Assembly: GCF_000283155.1 (NCBI RefSeq) | Contig: NW_004454175.1 | Span: forward strand, 8,206,116 to 8,270,115 | Length of the DNA: 64,000 nucleotides | Origin: Ceratotherium simum simum | Taxonomy: Eukaryota > Chordata > Mammalia > Perissodactyla > Rhinocerotidae | Direction of reading: 5' to 3' | Shown: positions 33,878 through 45,284 of the stretch, in pieces | Layout: each line of letters opens with the position of its first letter | Position numbering within the stretch: position 1 is the first letter of the stretch | Notes under the pieces: generated by a model | Database searches by the model: none | What the model was told of the DNA's origin: nothing | Seen by the model: only the letters and a program-made list of their open reading frames with translations | Position numbers and translations under genes: made by a program

Positions 33878-34192
33878 GAAACATTTCTACTGTTGCCCTA
33901 ATGTCTAGCAGTCAGAGCTAAAAATTTCTTTTGCCTCTATGGAGGAAAGGGGGAATTCTCTGGAAGACTTAAGTCAGAGGACCACTGGAAAAATTCATCT
34001 CCAATGTGAGCACTGCTTGTGGGGTCCTCGCCTGGGGAGGTAGGTCCAACTGTCGTCAGAGAACAGGGCCAGGAAGCCTCCCACGCACCACAAGGAGGAT
34101 GGTATCTCAAAGTACAGCATCTCAGGAGCTGTAAGAGCAGCCATCTGACACACCCTACTTCTTCCAGCAGTGAGAGACTGTGCCAGCTTCCA

Positions 34193-34213
34193 GGGGCTTC
34201 TGCCAGAAGCCCC
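34193..34213. repeat. 21-bp near-perfect palindrome
   Basis: ggggcttctg, a single central c, then cagaagcccc: two exact 10-bp arms. It sits in the GC-richer pocket at 33,940-34,290. Confidence 0.93.
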
Positions 34214-34494
34214 ATATACTGGCCGACTAGGCCAGTGTGTAGCCCCATCATCCTATGCACAGCTATAGGCCTGGCATTGCAGTGATACTCTGCAGATTTC
34301 TTGAGCAGTAAACAATTTTTTCAGGTACAGCATAGAGTTTCTTAGTGGGCCAGGGAGTCAACCAGAGACTCACCAGAGCCAGGAGAAAAGACATCTCTGT
34401 TTTGAGACACTGTAGGAGAGTGGAAGACAGAGCCATAAATATTGGGGGTGCTATTAATTTTTACTGTCCATTTTCTAGGCTGGTGCCTGGAAAA

Positions 34495-34640
34495 AAATAT
34501 TCGTTACAAGTTTATATGCTTCATCTCATTTGAACCTCATGATATTACTGTAAGGGAGATAGGATAAGAAATATTATTTCAGTTTTATTGAGGAGGGAAT
34601 AACACTAAAATTTATGTCTCAGTGGTTAGGAAACAGGGAA
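34495..34640 (-). mobile_element. MIR SINE fragment, antisense, decayed
   Basis: tatatgcttcatctcatttg, aacctcatgatattactgta and ttcagttttattgaggaggg follow the reverse-complemented MIR order. Confidence 0.5.
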
Positions 34641-35264
34641 CAGAATCTATCCAAGCTTAATTTCCTCACCAGATCTTGACTCACTCACATTAATCCATTA
34701 AAACTCCCATTTTAGGATCATGCATATGAGATACTCTCTGTATACAATTTTAGGCATATTTAAAAATTATAATTATGCTAAATATAAAAATGATACACAT
34801 AAAATTATTTTAATGACTGTATTTAGGGGATTTCAAAATATAACAACTTACTTGTCATAATTACCTGTATATGAAAAAATTAAAAACAGATGGAAATCAA
34901 AAGACTCCTATGTAATCTTAAAAATGTAGACTTTCTACCCAATTCCAAGCATTTTAGACTTTCTACCCAAGGCCAAGCATATTCTATTTTAGAAGAATGT
35001 TACTGCCATTACTTTTTCTTGAAGTTTTATATTTTGCCCCAAATCTACAAGGAAACGAAACCACTGCTCTGTGGGTATCTGTTGCAGCAAGCATGCTCAC
35101 TCCACGTCTACACTCCTCCGTGATATCTCTTGGAACATCTCCTTGTTTATTCCAGCATGGGTGGTTTGCCTTCTCCACTCTCTATCTACTGCATAGTTGA
35201 CTACCCTCAACGTAAGATCAAGTCCGCTGAGATTAGTCATTTAGAAAAAAATCAGGGGTTGAGT
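34641..35264. other. Unassigned AT-rich sequence
   Basis: Contains an imperfect tandem duplication at about 34,928-34,980 (gactttctacccaa, a spacer, gccaagcat-type unit, twice). No gene or family recognised. Confidence 0.4.
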
Positions 35265-35475
35265 TTTGGGCAATATATTTAGCAAACATTAAAGTGTTTA
35301 TTATGTGCCAGTTGCTTTAACAGAGGTTATCACAACAAACTCTGAGGTAGGTACTATTATTCCTGCAGCTTGGAAAGGTTTAATGACTTGCTCAGGGTCA
35401 CAGAACTAGCTATTGCTGAGGTTCAATCCAAGCTTTGGACTTTGAATTCATTGCTCTTTTTTCTACACCAAGAAC
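35265..35475 (-). mobile_element. MIR SINE relic, antisense
   Basis: gtgtttattatgtgccagtt, actctgaggtaggtactatt, gcttggaaaggtttaatgac, cagggtcacagaactagcta and tgctcttttttctacacca follow the reverse-complemented MIR over about 210 bp. Confidence 0.82.
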
Positions 35476-35689
35476 ACATCTTGGCTAAAATCTCAGGGTA
35501 TGAATGAACATTGATAAATTAAGAGGAGCGAAAAGTGTAATAAATGAATACCAGGCTGAGAAATTAGAAATAGGGAAACATAAATCTTGAGTATGATAAT
35601 AATTGGCAGATTTAGACTCTTTGGTAGTGATTAATTTAGTGATATATAGATATTGTGCTAACCTGTGACACCAAATGTGACTGAAAGCT
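35476..35689. other. Unassigned sequence
   Basis: No element or gene recognised. Confidence 0.35.
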
Positions 35690-35699
35690 ATATGCCTGC
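35690..35699. repeat. Target-site duplication, left copy
   Basis: atatgcctgc, exactly repeated at 36,927-36,936 at the other end of the L1. Confidence 0.8.
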
Positions 35700-36926
35700 C
35701 TTTACCTTGTGCTATATACAAAAACTAACTCAACATGGATCACAGACCTAACATAAGAGCTAAAACTATAAAATTTTTAGAAGACAACATAGGAGAAAAG
35801 CTTCATGTCATTGGATTTGGCAATGATTTCTTATATATGACACCAAAAGCAAAGACAGCAAAAGAATAAATGGAAAAATTTGACTTTCTCAAAATTAAAA
35901 ACTTTGTTTCATCAAAGGTCACCATCAACAGAATGAAAAGGCAACACACAGAATAGGAGAAAATATTTGCAAATCATAGATCTGATAAGGGATTAATATC
36001 CAGAATATATAAAGAACTTCTACAACTCAACAACAACAACAACAAAACTGAAACAACCCAATTTAAAAATGGGCAAAGGATTTGAATAGACATTTCTCCA
36101 AAGAAGATATACAAATTGCCAATAAGCACACGAAAAGATCCTCAACATCACTAATCATTGGGAAAATGCAAATGCAAATCAAAACCACAATGAGATGTCA
36201 AATCACACTCATTAGGATGGTTCATATAAAAAAAACAAAAAAAAATACAAAATAAGTGTGGGCAAAGATGAAGAAAAATTGGAACCCTGTGCATTGCTGG
36301 TAGGAATGTAAAGGGTGCAGCCACTATAGAAAACAGTATGGCAATTCTTCAAAAAAATTAAACATATACTACCATGTGATCGAGTAATGCTACTTCTTGG
36401 TATATACCCAAAAAAGTTGAAAGCAGGAACTCAAACAGATATTTGTACACCAATGTTCATAGAATCATATTCACAGTAGCCAAAAGGTGGAAACAATCCA
36501 AATGTCCGTTGATAAATGAATGGATAAACAAAATGTGGCATAGGCACACAATGTAATATTATCTAGCCTTAAAAGGCAAAAAATTCTGGTACATGCTGCA
36601 ACATGGATGGAGTTTGAAAATGTTATGCTAAGCAATACAAGCCAGATGCAGAAAGACAAATACTATATGATTCCACTTATATGAGGTACCTAGAATTTTC
36701 AAATTCATAGAAACAGAAAGTAGAATAGTAGTTACCAGGGAACGAGAAGTTGCTTAATGGATACTGGGCTTCAGTTTGGGATGATAAAAAAGTTCTGGAG
36801 GTGGATAGTAGTGATGGCTGCACAACAGTGTGAATGTAATTAATGCCACGGAACTGTACACTTAAAAATTATCAAAATGTAAATTTTATGTTATGTGTAT
36901 TTTACCACAATTAAAAAATAATAATA
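35700..36926 (+). mobile_element. L1 LINE, 5'-truncated, sense
   Basis: Begins within ORF2 directly after the duplication. Blocks in order: tgctatatacaaaaactaac, tggaaaaatttgactttctc, ggattaatatccagaatata, aatgggcaaaggatttgaat, cattgctggtaggaatgtaa, gtatatacccaaaaaagttg, gtagccaaaaggtggaaaca, gattccacttatatgaggta and ggatggcta-type tail, ending ttatgttatgtgtattttac and (taa)n. Stops and indels break the frame. It is about 1.2 kb of an element that is 6 kb when complete. The 10-bp duplication at 35,690 and 36,927 supports a single target-primed insertion. Confidence 0.9.
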
Positions 36927-36936
36927 ATATGCCTGC

Positions 36937-37204
36937 AGTCACTTGAGAAGGGTGAGTTAGCAGCCCTTTTAAAAAAAAGTATATGTGTGGATTGGAGTCA
37001 GAGATTGGAGGGAGACACACAACATTACTTTTCTCTGAATATTAGCAATGCAGTTTTTTCATTTATTCAACATTTAAAAGCTTACGTTAAGGTTTTTATT
37101 CACTTATCCCTAAAATAAGCAATTCATGGCTCCTGTACTCAAAAAGTTCAGACTATTTTGAGTCAACATTATGTCACACACAAATCTGTGACACTGTCAG
37201 TTCA
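36937..37204. other. Unassigned sequence
   Basis: No element or gene recognised. Confidence 0.35.
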
Positions 37205-39115
37205 TCATCTCTCATTCATTCAACAAATAATTATTGAATGTCTAGCACATGCCAGGAATTAGTCTAGGCTCTGGGGACACTAAGGTATATAAAACAAACT
37301 TCCTATCCTAATATAGCCCACATTTCTTTGAGGGGAGACAATAAACAAATGAGTAAATGTGTAACGTTAGATGGTGATCAATGCTGGGGGGAAATAAAGC
37401 AGTTAAAGGGAGAGAGGAAGTGACTGAGTTGGTGGGAGCAGGGTAAAGGATATTTTACAAGGTGACCAGTGGCTTTTCTGAAAAAAAAAAAAAAAAAGGT
37501 GATAAAGTGATACTGGAGTAGAGAACTGAATGAAAGGAAAAGTAAGCAAGGTGGATTTCTGCAGGAAAAGCATTCCAGGCAGTGGAAAATTGAACTGCTG
37601 ATGCCCTGAGAATAGGATATGCTTGGGTATTCAAGAAGGAGTATGAAGGTCAGTATGAATGAAGCAGAGACTTTTTAAAAATTACTCCAAATTTTAAAGG
37701 TAGGGAGATGATGAAGAATCAACAAAGGTCATTGAGATGGAGTGGCCAATGAGATGAGAGTAGAATAAAGTGAAGAAATTATCTCAAGAAAGAGGGAGCC
37801 TTTGGTTAACTCAAATGCTGCTGATAGCACTCCTAAGCAGGCTGAGACATGACCACTGGGTTTAGCAGCGAGGTCACTGAAGATCCACAAGAGCTGTTTT
37901 AGTGGAGATATGGGGACAAAGCTTGATTCAAGTGGGTTTAAAAAATATGGAGGAAGAGGAAGTAGAGAAAGCACAGACAGATAACACGTTAGGATTTTGT
38001 TATAAATGATGAAAAATAGGAAGAAAGCTGGAGAGAAATGTGGATGAGAAAGATTTTTTCTAAATGGAAAAAAGAAAAACATGTTTTTCTGCTGAAAGCA
38101 CTGATCCAATAGAACAAATTGATGCGGTGGAGAGAGGGAGCAATGGCTAAAGTCTTTGAGAAGGTGAGAAGGAACATGATTTAGTGTGTGAGTAGAAGTG
38201 CTGGCTTTAACAGACTGGCTCATCTACACTTATAGGAGTGAAGGCAGAATATGTAAACAGGGGTGCAGTTAGATGGGTAGATATGCTACGAATTTGCAAG
38301 TTCTCTTCTGATTTCTTTTATTTTCTCGGTGAAATAGGAAACAAAGTCATAGACTCCATCTGAGAGTGAGGGGGCAGGTGATGTTGGAGGAGAGACCAAG
38401 AAGGTGTGAAACAGTTTCTAAAAGTGTGTTTGAGCTGAAGCAGTAGGAAACAGTATGATTGCCAGCCAGCGTTAAGGGATTATTTGAGGTTTGTGGTCAG
38501 GAATTTAAACACAGACTATTAAGTGTGGCTCTGTTTTTATTCAGCTACATAGCCCAAGTGCTGGTGTGAATAGTTTGAAAGTTGAATTTAACAATGTTGG
38601 GGATTTGCCAGAAAAATAATATGGAAAGTATTGGATCAAGGACATTGAGAATGTAAGGAAGGTCATTAATGGATGACCTTATTAATGGATGGAGCATTGA
38701 GAATGAGCCGTGTGGGGAGAGAAATGAGGATACTGTTCAGGGACAAGGGCATAGTCAAAAGGTGGTAGGGTTAATGACTAGTAGGTCCCACTTGGATCAA
38801 GAATTTTTAGACTTGGGACACTAGAGGGAGTGAACTGGAAAGACAAGAGGCGGTGGTTAGAGACTGAGGTGCTAGAAACTGAGATTGTGTAAGGGGTACA
38901 GTTATTAGGACCAGGGGAGTAGGTGGTTGAGGGAGTGGGGAGAATGACCGGAATGAGATCAAGGAACTGACAAGCCAAGGTTCTATGTGGAACCACTCTA
39001 AAATACCATCAGAGAGACAGTGAGCCGGATGATAAATTTTCAAGGACAGATGAGCCAGGGTCTCTGCCTTATTTAGAATCAAAGTAACATTGAAAAACAG
39101 TATTGGAAAGCATTT
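37205..39115 (-). mobile_element. L2 LINE relic, antisense, long, with internal deletion
   Basis: From the 3' tip on plus (cattcaacaaataattattg, catgccaggaattagtctag) through aataaagcagttaaagggag and agcattccaggcagtggaaa. It then jumps near 37,640-37,700 to ORF2 sequence 5' of the reverse-transcriptase core (tcaaatgctgctgatagcac, tgaccactgggtttagcagc, gtttgttataaatgatg-like, actgatccaatagaacaaat) and on to gtgaaataggaaacaaagtc and gattatttgaggtttgtggt. A 164-codon minus frame at 37,729-38,223 is open and still carries a Leu-Ser-Ala-Ala-Phe stretch where L2 reverse transcriptase has its first catalytic aspartate motif, but the Asp is replaced. Not functional. Confidence 0.8.
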
Positions 39116-39429
39116 CACCCTCTATGGCAAAACTTATAACCGGGGGTCTATGGAAGGGATTGTAGAGTTCCCAGAACCCTCTGAAACTGTGAGCAACTTC
39201 TTTTCTTTGGGTAAATATGTGCTTTTTTTCTAAGAAGAGAATGAGAATCCATGGCTTTCATCAGGTTCTCAAAATGGTCTAGTATCCCAACATATAAAAA
39301 TTACTACTAAGGCAGAAAAACTATAAATATTAAAAATAAAATAATAATTCAAATGTAATCTATCCCTAGAGCTGTCTTCACCCCTAGGCATAGCAGACTA
39401 CTGTTTATATGGTTGTACAGTTTAAGTTG
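39116..39429. other. Unassigned sequence
   Basis: No element or gene recognised between two L2 relics of opposite orientation. Confidence 0.35.
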
Positions 39430-39895
39430 CCGAGCTCCCATACCCCATCCTCGCTCTTTCTCCTCCAGCCATAGCCGTCTCTTAGCTCCTCCTTGAATCT
39501 GACAAAATCTTTGCACTTGTAGGCTGTTGCACTATTGTTCATCTGTCTGAAACATTTTCTCACCATATATTCTTAAAATTCAGCCTCTCGTTGCTTCAGA
39601 TTTCCACTCAAATGTCTCCTTGTCAAATAGGGTTTCCTACTCCCCATCTACAACAGCACCACCACCCCGCCAGGGGCCACCCCTACCTCCTTACTCCAAT
39701 TTGGTTTTCTTCATACCACATATTTCCTATCCATTCATTTGCATGTTTATTGTTTATTTTAGACAGACTCTACAATGAAAGTGCCATAAGAGCAGGAATT
39801 TTGCCTGTTTTATTCTTGCTATTGTCATTGTATTCCCGGCATTTAAAATGGTGTCAGATAGATAGTGACCACTTAATAAATATTAGTTGTTGAAT
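39430..39895 (+). mobile_element. L2 LINE 3' end, sense
   Basis: gttcatctgtctgaaacatt, tttccactcaaatgtctcct, gcatgtttattgtttatttt, gtgccataagagcaggaatt and gtgaccacttaataaatatt, ending agttgttgaatggc. These are the L2 terminal blocks in sense order. Confidence 0.75.
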
Positions 39896-40059
39896 GGCTC
39901 TCAAATTCTCATCAGTTATTTCTTGGGTGACAGCAATGAATAAATCATTAAAATGCAAACGTTTTCAGAGGAGCTATGAGCTTGTTTCTTTCTTCTGAAT
40001 CTTATTTTATTGTTCTTCCCTTTCTCAATCTCTCCCTGTTCTTCCTCTGATCCTTAAAC
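39896..40059. other. Unassigned sequence
   Basis: No element or gene recognised. Confidence 0.3.
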
Positions 40060-40645
40060 GATGTAGAAAAGCAATTAGATGTCCCTCTCCACAAGCACTG
40101 TTTTCTCTCTGGCTGCAGCCCTCTCTGCATCCGAACTGCTCGGACAGTCACCCTCTACCCTGTTTCCACCGCCTGCCCTCCCATATTGGAATCGACTGCA
40201 ATGCCACGTCCACCACTGCAGTTCTAGGAAGGCATCTCACAAAAGGTCAGTGATGACCTCATCGCCAAACATAGTGACATGGCTTTAGTCCTCAAAATAT
40301 AAAGAGTTATGTTTGGCCTTGTTGGCCAGTTTCTTGGCTTCTCCAGCATCATTCTCTCAGTGCTACTCTAGCCTCTCTAACCTCTCTCCCACACTCTCCT
40401 TTTCATCCCTGGGTACCCAAGTGAAACTGCCCTTCCCCCTGCCCCATAGGGTCCTGCCACTTCTCACTTCCTGGAGGTCTCATTTACACTCAGGGCTTCC
40501 CTGGGACCTATACATGGCTGGTCTCCAGACTGTGCTATACTTTGCCTCTCAAATTCCAGAGTTGCATTTTTACCTGCTCATTGAACATCTCTACCAAGAA
40601 GGCTGTGAACTCTTTGAAGCTTATCTATTTATTTTGTATCCCCAC
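40060..40645 (+). mobile_element. L2 LINE ORF2 relic, sense, rearranged
   Basis: aaaaggtcagtgatgacctc, atcgccaaacatagtgacat and agtcctcaaaatat correspond to the L2 ORF2 segment that precedes the reverse-transcriptase core. tgaactctttgaagcttatc resembles the 3' region. The pieces between are C/T-rich and decayed. A 125-codon plus frame (40,313-40,690) crosses it without domain features. Call tentative for the middle part. Confidence 0.5.
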
Positions 40646-40649
40646 GGCC

Positions 40650-40733
40650 CTCCTTTACAGATAAGGGAAAAGAGAGGTTTAGTAACTTAGGTGAGATCAC
40701 ACAGTTATGGAGCAGCTGATCAGAAGCTTCCCA
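40650..40733 (-). mobile_element. MIR SINE fragment, antisense
   Basis: tttacagataagggaaaaga, gaggtttagtaacttaggtg and agatcacacagttatggagc are reverse-complemented MIR core. It abuts a sense MIR, forming an inverted pair. Confidence 0.65.
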
Positions 40734-40734
40734 A

Positions 40735-40935
40735 TTCGGGATCTGAATCTTGGCACTGGGTAAGTTACTTAAACTTTTCTATGCATTAGGTCCCTCATCT
40801 ACAAAAGAAGATAAAAAAAAGTAGTCCCTATGTCACAAGTTAGCTGTGAGAATTAAAATGAAATAAAAGTATAAAGTACTTAGATGACTACCTGGTACCT
40901 AGTAAATGGTAAGTATGTGTTAGTTATTTGCCTTA
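40735..40935 (+). mobile_element. MIR SINE relic, sense
   Basis: ggtaagttacttaaactttt, ccctcatctacaaaagaaga, gttagctgtgagaattaaaa, aagtataaagtacttagatg and acctggtacctagtaaatgg, in MIR order. Confidence 0.75.
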
Positions 40936-41368
40936 CCTGGGGCTTGAATCTATCTGTTCCCTTGACATTATAAGTTATAGCATAACGTGCAAGACCTCAA
41001 ATACAGGGAAGACAGAAAGAAAGATTGTGAACTTCTACAAGAAGGAAATGTAAATGAAAAAAGAACAGTAGTACACTAAATGGAAAGAAAATCTCCTACA
41101 TGTTGAGTTACACAGTTAATCTCTCTTAAATAGTTTTTGAAGCATATTTTAGTTCATCACATCATAACACTCACTTACATTAAATTTACCATCTAAATGG
41201 GAGCGTGTGTGTGGAATCTTTGACAGAATAATGAATAATTCTGTCATTTTCAAAGTCATAAAATTATTAATTACCTGAAGCTTTTGGTAAATAACATGAC
41301 ACTTTATCTCCTCAACTGTAAAAATTAGCCCGTGGAGTCTGGAAATTAGCTTTCAGCAGTATTTCCAC
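40936..41368. other. Unassigned AT-rich sequence
   Basis: No element or gene recognised. Confidence 0.35.
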
Positions 41369-41619
41369 TGTTAAAAACACGACAACAGGCCCAAAATGAA
41401 GTCACTTGCGCTAAGCCCCACATCACCAAACTGAGACTTAAGTGAATTACAGTTTTGGTCTCTCCCAGAAATGGAATCTTAAACCAGTAAATCAGGAATC
41501 ACCTGGGCAGCACTAGTGAGTAGTGTGACAAAGCCCTACCATCCCATAAAAAAAGTGACCTTGCCACAACTAATCTGCTTTTTGCTAGTATAACGTCCTC
41601 GTTCCTGCTTCTCGCTGAC

Positions 41620-41627
41620 TATAAAAG
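41620..41627 (+). promoter_or_regulatory. TATA box of the solo LTR
   Basis: tataaaag in the expected position about 80 bp before the AATAAA signal of the LTR. A sequence match only; no evidence of activity. Confidence 0.6.
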
Positions 41628-41702
41628 TCTTTCATTTTGTACAGCTCCTTAGGGCTCCCTTCTGTCTACTAGATTGGATGCTGCCCAAGTCATAAATCAT
41701 CG

Positions 41703-41708
41703 AATAAA
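41703..41708 (+). promoter_or_regulatory. Polyadenylation signal of the solo LTR
   Basis: aataaa, 3' of the LTR TATA box and about 50 bp from the LTR end. Confidence 0.6.
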
Positions 41709-41758
41709 GCCAATAAGATATTTAAAATTTACTCAGATGAATTTTGTTTTTTAAACCA

Positions 41759-42369
41759 CATATACTGAGGAATGACCTTGTCTTGCACTTTCAATTGTCC
41801 AGGCACTTAGGAGCAAACAGAGCTTGATTCCCTTTTCCCATACATGGTTGATAGGCTTTGATTCCTCATCTAAAAACGTCACCTATTCTTATAATTATCA
41901 CAGGTAAACTTTTGTCAAACTGGACCAAATGCATGTTGCTAACTTTTGGACAAAAAGCAGGATGATCCATTTCAGTGTGATCAAGATAAATACAGGTTTT
42001 TTCCTCAAAGAAAAGAAAATGTGATATTCCACTGTCATTGGCTATGTCTATGGTAAAATATCATACACTAACCAAAACCTTGCTTCTCAATTTTGATCCT
42101 CAAAGAGCTACTTGTTTGAAGTTCTAGAGCCTTTACGTCTATATTGTCTCTGACTTTTAGTTATATTCCTCCCACTGGACGCCCCCTTAGGTTATGTCCT
42201 TCAGTGGTACCTACACACTGTCAGCACAGTTTGGACTAACTGAAGTATTCTCATTCCATCATTTTAGAAGTAAGGCTGCAGACATGAGGCAGTCATTCAA
42301 AGATATATGACATTCTGGATCCACTGAGTTCATTCTCTTCTTGTCTCAAATGAGGCAAAGGTAGAAGTG
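41759..42369. other. Unassigned sequence
   Basis: No element or gene recognised. Confidence 0.35.
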
Positions 42370-42556
42370 AGGGTGCTGGAGCCAGAAACACCTGCACTTG
42401 AACTCTGACTCTAACACCCAGTATTTGATAAGAGGTTACTTGGGCCTCTCAGGGCTTCAGTTTCCTCATCTGTAAAATGGGGATAACACTACTTACCTCA
42501 CAAGAAATTAAGGAAATAAGCATGTAAAATGCTTTCAATCAATGTTAGTTCACTTA
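42370..42556 (+). mobile_element. MIR SINE, sense, well preserved core
   Basis: gtgctggagccagaaacacc, tgataagaggttacttgggc, ctcagggcttcagtttcctc, atctgtaaaatggggataac and aagcatgtaaaatgctttca, nearly consensus across the core. Confidence 0.88.
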
Positions 42557-45284
42557 CTTGAACTAACATGAGAGTCCCTTTCTTGGTGGTTTTGCACTTA
42601 GAATGTTTACTGGCATAAGCACCTATGTAATCAAAACTGCTTTACTCATCACAACAGTCCCTGTCACCAATCCCCCCTCCTCTGCTAAGCACATGGCTTT
42701 ATTTGTAACCAGGAGGCAAGAGTCTAAGATGACAGGCAAGTAAGTCACTGTTTTCTCTTGTATGGCTGCACCAATGGCAGTAATCAATATTTCAGTGGTA
42801 ACTAGACTGCATGTAATGAGCTGCTTGAAACCCTTAACTTTGTTTTTCCTTGATGCTTATTAGTGCCTTGCTGAAAAATATGAATTTTACTTAAAGCCTT
42901 CCTCATGGGTTTGTGCTGAAGACATTATTGTTTTCCTATATCTCTATGAAAGGACAACCTTGCTCTAACCTCAAAGGCATATTTCCTTTTCTTTGAATCA
43001 CTGCACAAAAAGAAAATTTTACAGGATGTATGAACAAGGTCTTCTTTGGTAGAACTAAAAGAGACACAAGAAACAGCCTTTCCTACTTGCTTAACAGATT
43101 GTGAAATCTTTCAACGTAATTTGTATTTCTCAAAGATGCATTTATCTTACCATGCCCCGTTTCATATTACCTTTTTATTTCTCAAGTCGCCTAAGGAAAT
43201 GTTTAGTATAAACCAGATGCTTTTATCCATGAAATATCTGTGAATTTCCATTTTATAAATGAAAATATGGCAATAAAAATTTAGTCCTTGAAAAGCACTT
43301 TTAAAAGAGCTATAAAATTCAAACACAATCTAGAGTCAATAAAAATTAAGTTTATTTAATTTGAATAAGATGTTTTCATTAATAATATGTAATCTTGAAT
43401 AATCAACAGAATGTAACTGTTTTGAAAAGTAACTCAATTCAGTTTTCTGGGTCAAAATGCTCACATAAAAATGCCCCGAGTTCTACAAGTTCTGTTCAGT
43501 CTAGGGGAACCTCATGCATTTCTAAATCTTGAACAACTGGGAATTATGAGGCAAGGGCTGAACCCTCTTTCAGGGAAAAGTAAATATTCTACTTCCATCT
43601 ATGACAAAGGCTCCTGAAACTGTTGTATCATAATCACCTGCAGAACTTTTTAAAAATATTAACACTCCATGAGATTTTGATTGAGCGGGTCTACTTCATG
43701 TGGATTTCATAATGCAATTCATAACGCAATTATGTTTACATTTTTGTGAAGAAGGAAAGAGTTTTTATTTTCTAAAGTCCTGAACCCAATTTACTTGGGA
43801 TAGAAGAGGTGATAATCACATATTCATTATCTTACTTCATTGTAGAGCTATAAATCTGCCTCCGGGTGACCCTGATAAAGCAGGGTTTCATAGTTTGGGC
43901 ACAGATCACTGAGATTAAACCATAAAATGTAACTTTTACTGAAAAACAATTTATGGGGATTGTTGAATTATGATAAGACCAAGGTAAACAGCAAAATGAA
44001 GTATACATAGTCCGTAAGATTTATAGAATTGTCAAAAGGAGTTTCAAAATAAGCAAATAGATGCATTTAAAGCCATTTATAAAATAGACAACTTGTGTTT
44101 CCATTCGCTTTCAGGCAAATTACATCGAATTTAAGTGTTATTCTTCAGAAAGTTTGTCTAATAAAATGCACCACCATAACTTCTGTATGGCTAACGTCTG
44201 CTCTCATCATTGAAAACTAGTTTGCTGTCAGACTTTCAGAGAGGCTCCAAGTGGAATGAATTCTGAAGAACAAAATTTCTGAAGCCTATTTTGGTCCCCC
44301 ACTCCCCCTTTCTCTTTTGGCCATTAATCTAAGCCAAAAGCACCTTGTCTCATAAAACTCACTTCATAAAATACCTCTTGTAAAATAGCAGAAAATGGAA
44401 ACTTTGAAATTAGAAACAGAATACAAAAAAAAAAAAAAAAGAGAGAGAAAGAAAAAAGCTACCCCTTAACTAGATCTGGCATCTTCAGATTTTCAAGCAG
44501 GAAAAATGGTTAAGGAAGAGTCTACCCTGAAAATTGTATGGTTGTTACATGTCGTTAAATTAACTAGAAAGTCAAGGACAATAGCTACTTCTCTTCAGCC
44601 GTGAGGTTAAAACAAGAGAAAATTAACTAAAATCTGGGTATTGAAGATAATTTAATGATGATGAATATTTTCACATGTAAAATGGGTTAATTGTAGAGAA
44701 TTTTTTTTTTTTACTTCTACTTTAGAAATCTTCTTGGAATAGTGTAAACGTTATATTTTCTCGAAGCAGGAATAACACATGGCAGAGAATGAACTTCCTC
44801 TTAAGAAAAAGGACATAAACACATTTATATGCTTCAGAGGTTTTTGTAAGAAACACAAGGGAAGATGATTTTTAAAAACGAAATGTTTAAAAGATAATTT
44901 CTTCTCTATTGACACCCTAAAATACCATTGCTAAATGGATGGAAGGTACCATAAAATATTAACAAGCCTCCAAAAAGTGGTCAGTTACTCCCTTTCAACA
45001 AGAGCAGGCTCATCTCACAGCACCCAGCATACAAATTATTAAATTTTTGAAATATGAATACATATATTATCTAATGAACTCATACCCCAATTTTAGGTAA
45101 TTTAATTCAAATTCTAAACAAGTGTTTCATTACATATTTATATATATTAGGTTAATACATATGTTCAATGTTAACATGAATATTTAGAGATTTCACACAT
45201 AAGCTGTTGTTGATGGCATGCCTTCCCCTCCTGACTAGCCAATGTAATGGTGCAGTAGGACTACCTGAGAGTCAGAAAGCAAAA
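42557..45284. other. Unassigned AT-rich sequence, one hAT-like scrap
   Basis: About 2.7 kb, mostly unassigned. Near 43,615-43,700 the order ataatcacctgcagaacttt, ttaaaaatattaacactcc and gagattttgattgagcgg recalls a MER5-type hAT end, too weak to list. Purine run at 44,424-44,457. Confidence 0.4.
44424..44457. repeat. Polypurine A/GA run
   Basis: Seventeen A followed by gagagagaaagaaaaaag, pure purine on the plus strand. No SINE head precedes it. Confidence 0.85.

Larger units (their letters stand above)
32931..34494. other. Unassigned AT-rich sequence with one GC-richer pocket
   Basis: 33,940-34,290 is GC-richer than its surroundings and has open frames on both strands (107 codons minus, 88 codons plus) but no domain, no start context and no splice pattern I can defend. 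It holds the palindrome at 34,193-34,213. The remainder is AT-rich and featureless. Confidence 0.4.
41369..41758 (+). mobile_element. Solo LTR of a class-I (ERV1-type) endogenous retrovirus
   Basis: About 390 bp starting tgttaaaaac and ending near ttttaaacca. Inside are cccaaaatgaagtcacttgc, gccccacatcaccaaactga, a TATA box (tataaaag at 41,620-41,627), gattggatgctgcccaagtc, and the polyadenylation signal aataaa at 41,703-41,708 followed by gccaataagatatttaaaat. TATA and AATAAA are about 80 bp apart, suiting a U3-R-U5 layout. TG at the start and CA near the end fit an LTR. No internal retroviral sequence or clear target duplication was seen, so it is read as a solo LTR. The exact family is not assigned. 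Confidence 0.7.

Noticed and set aside
33937..34290. Coding exon or CpG island
   Set aside because: Richer in G and C than its surroundings but short, with few CpGs, no defensible splice sites and no protein match I can recognise.
43615..43700. MER5-type hAT element
   Set aside because: A few matching blocks over fewer than 90 bases and no second terminus.
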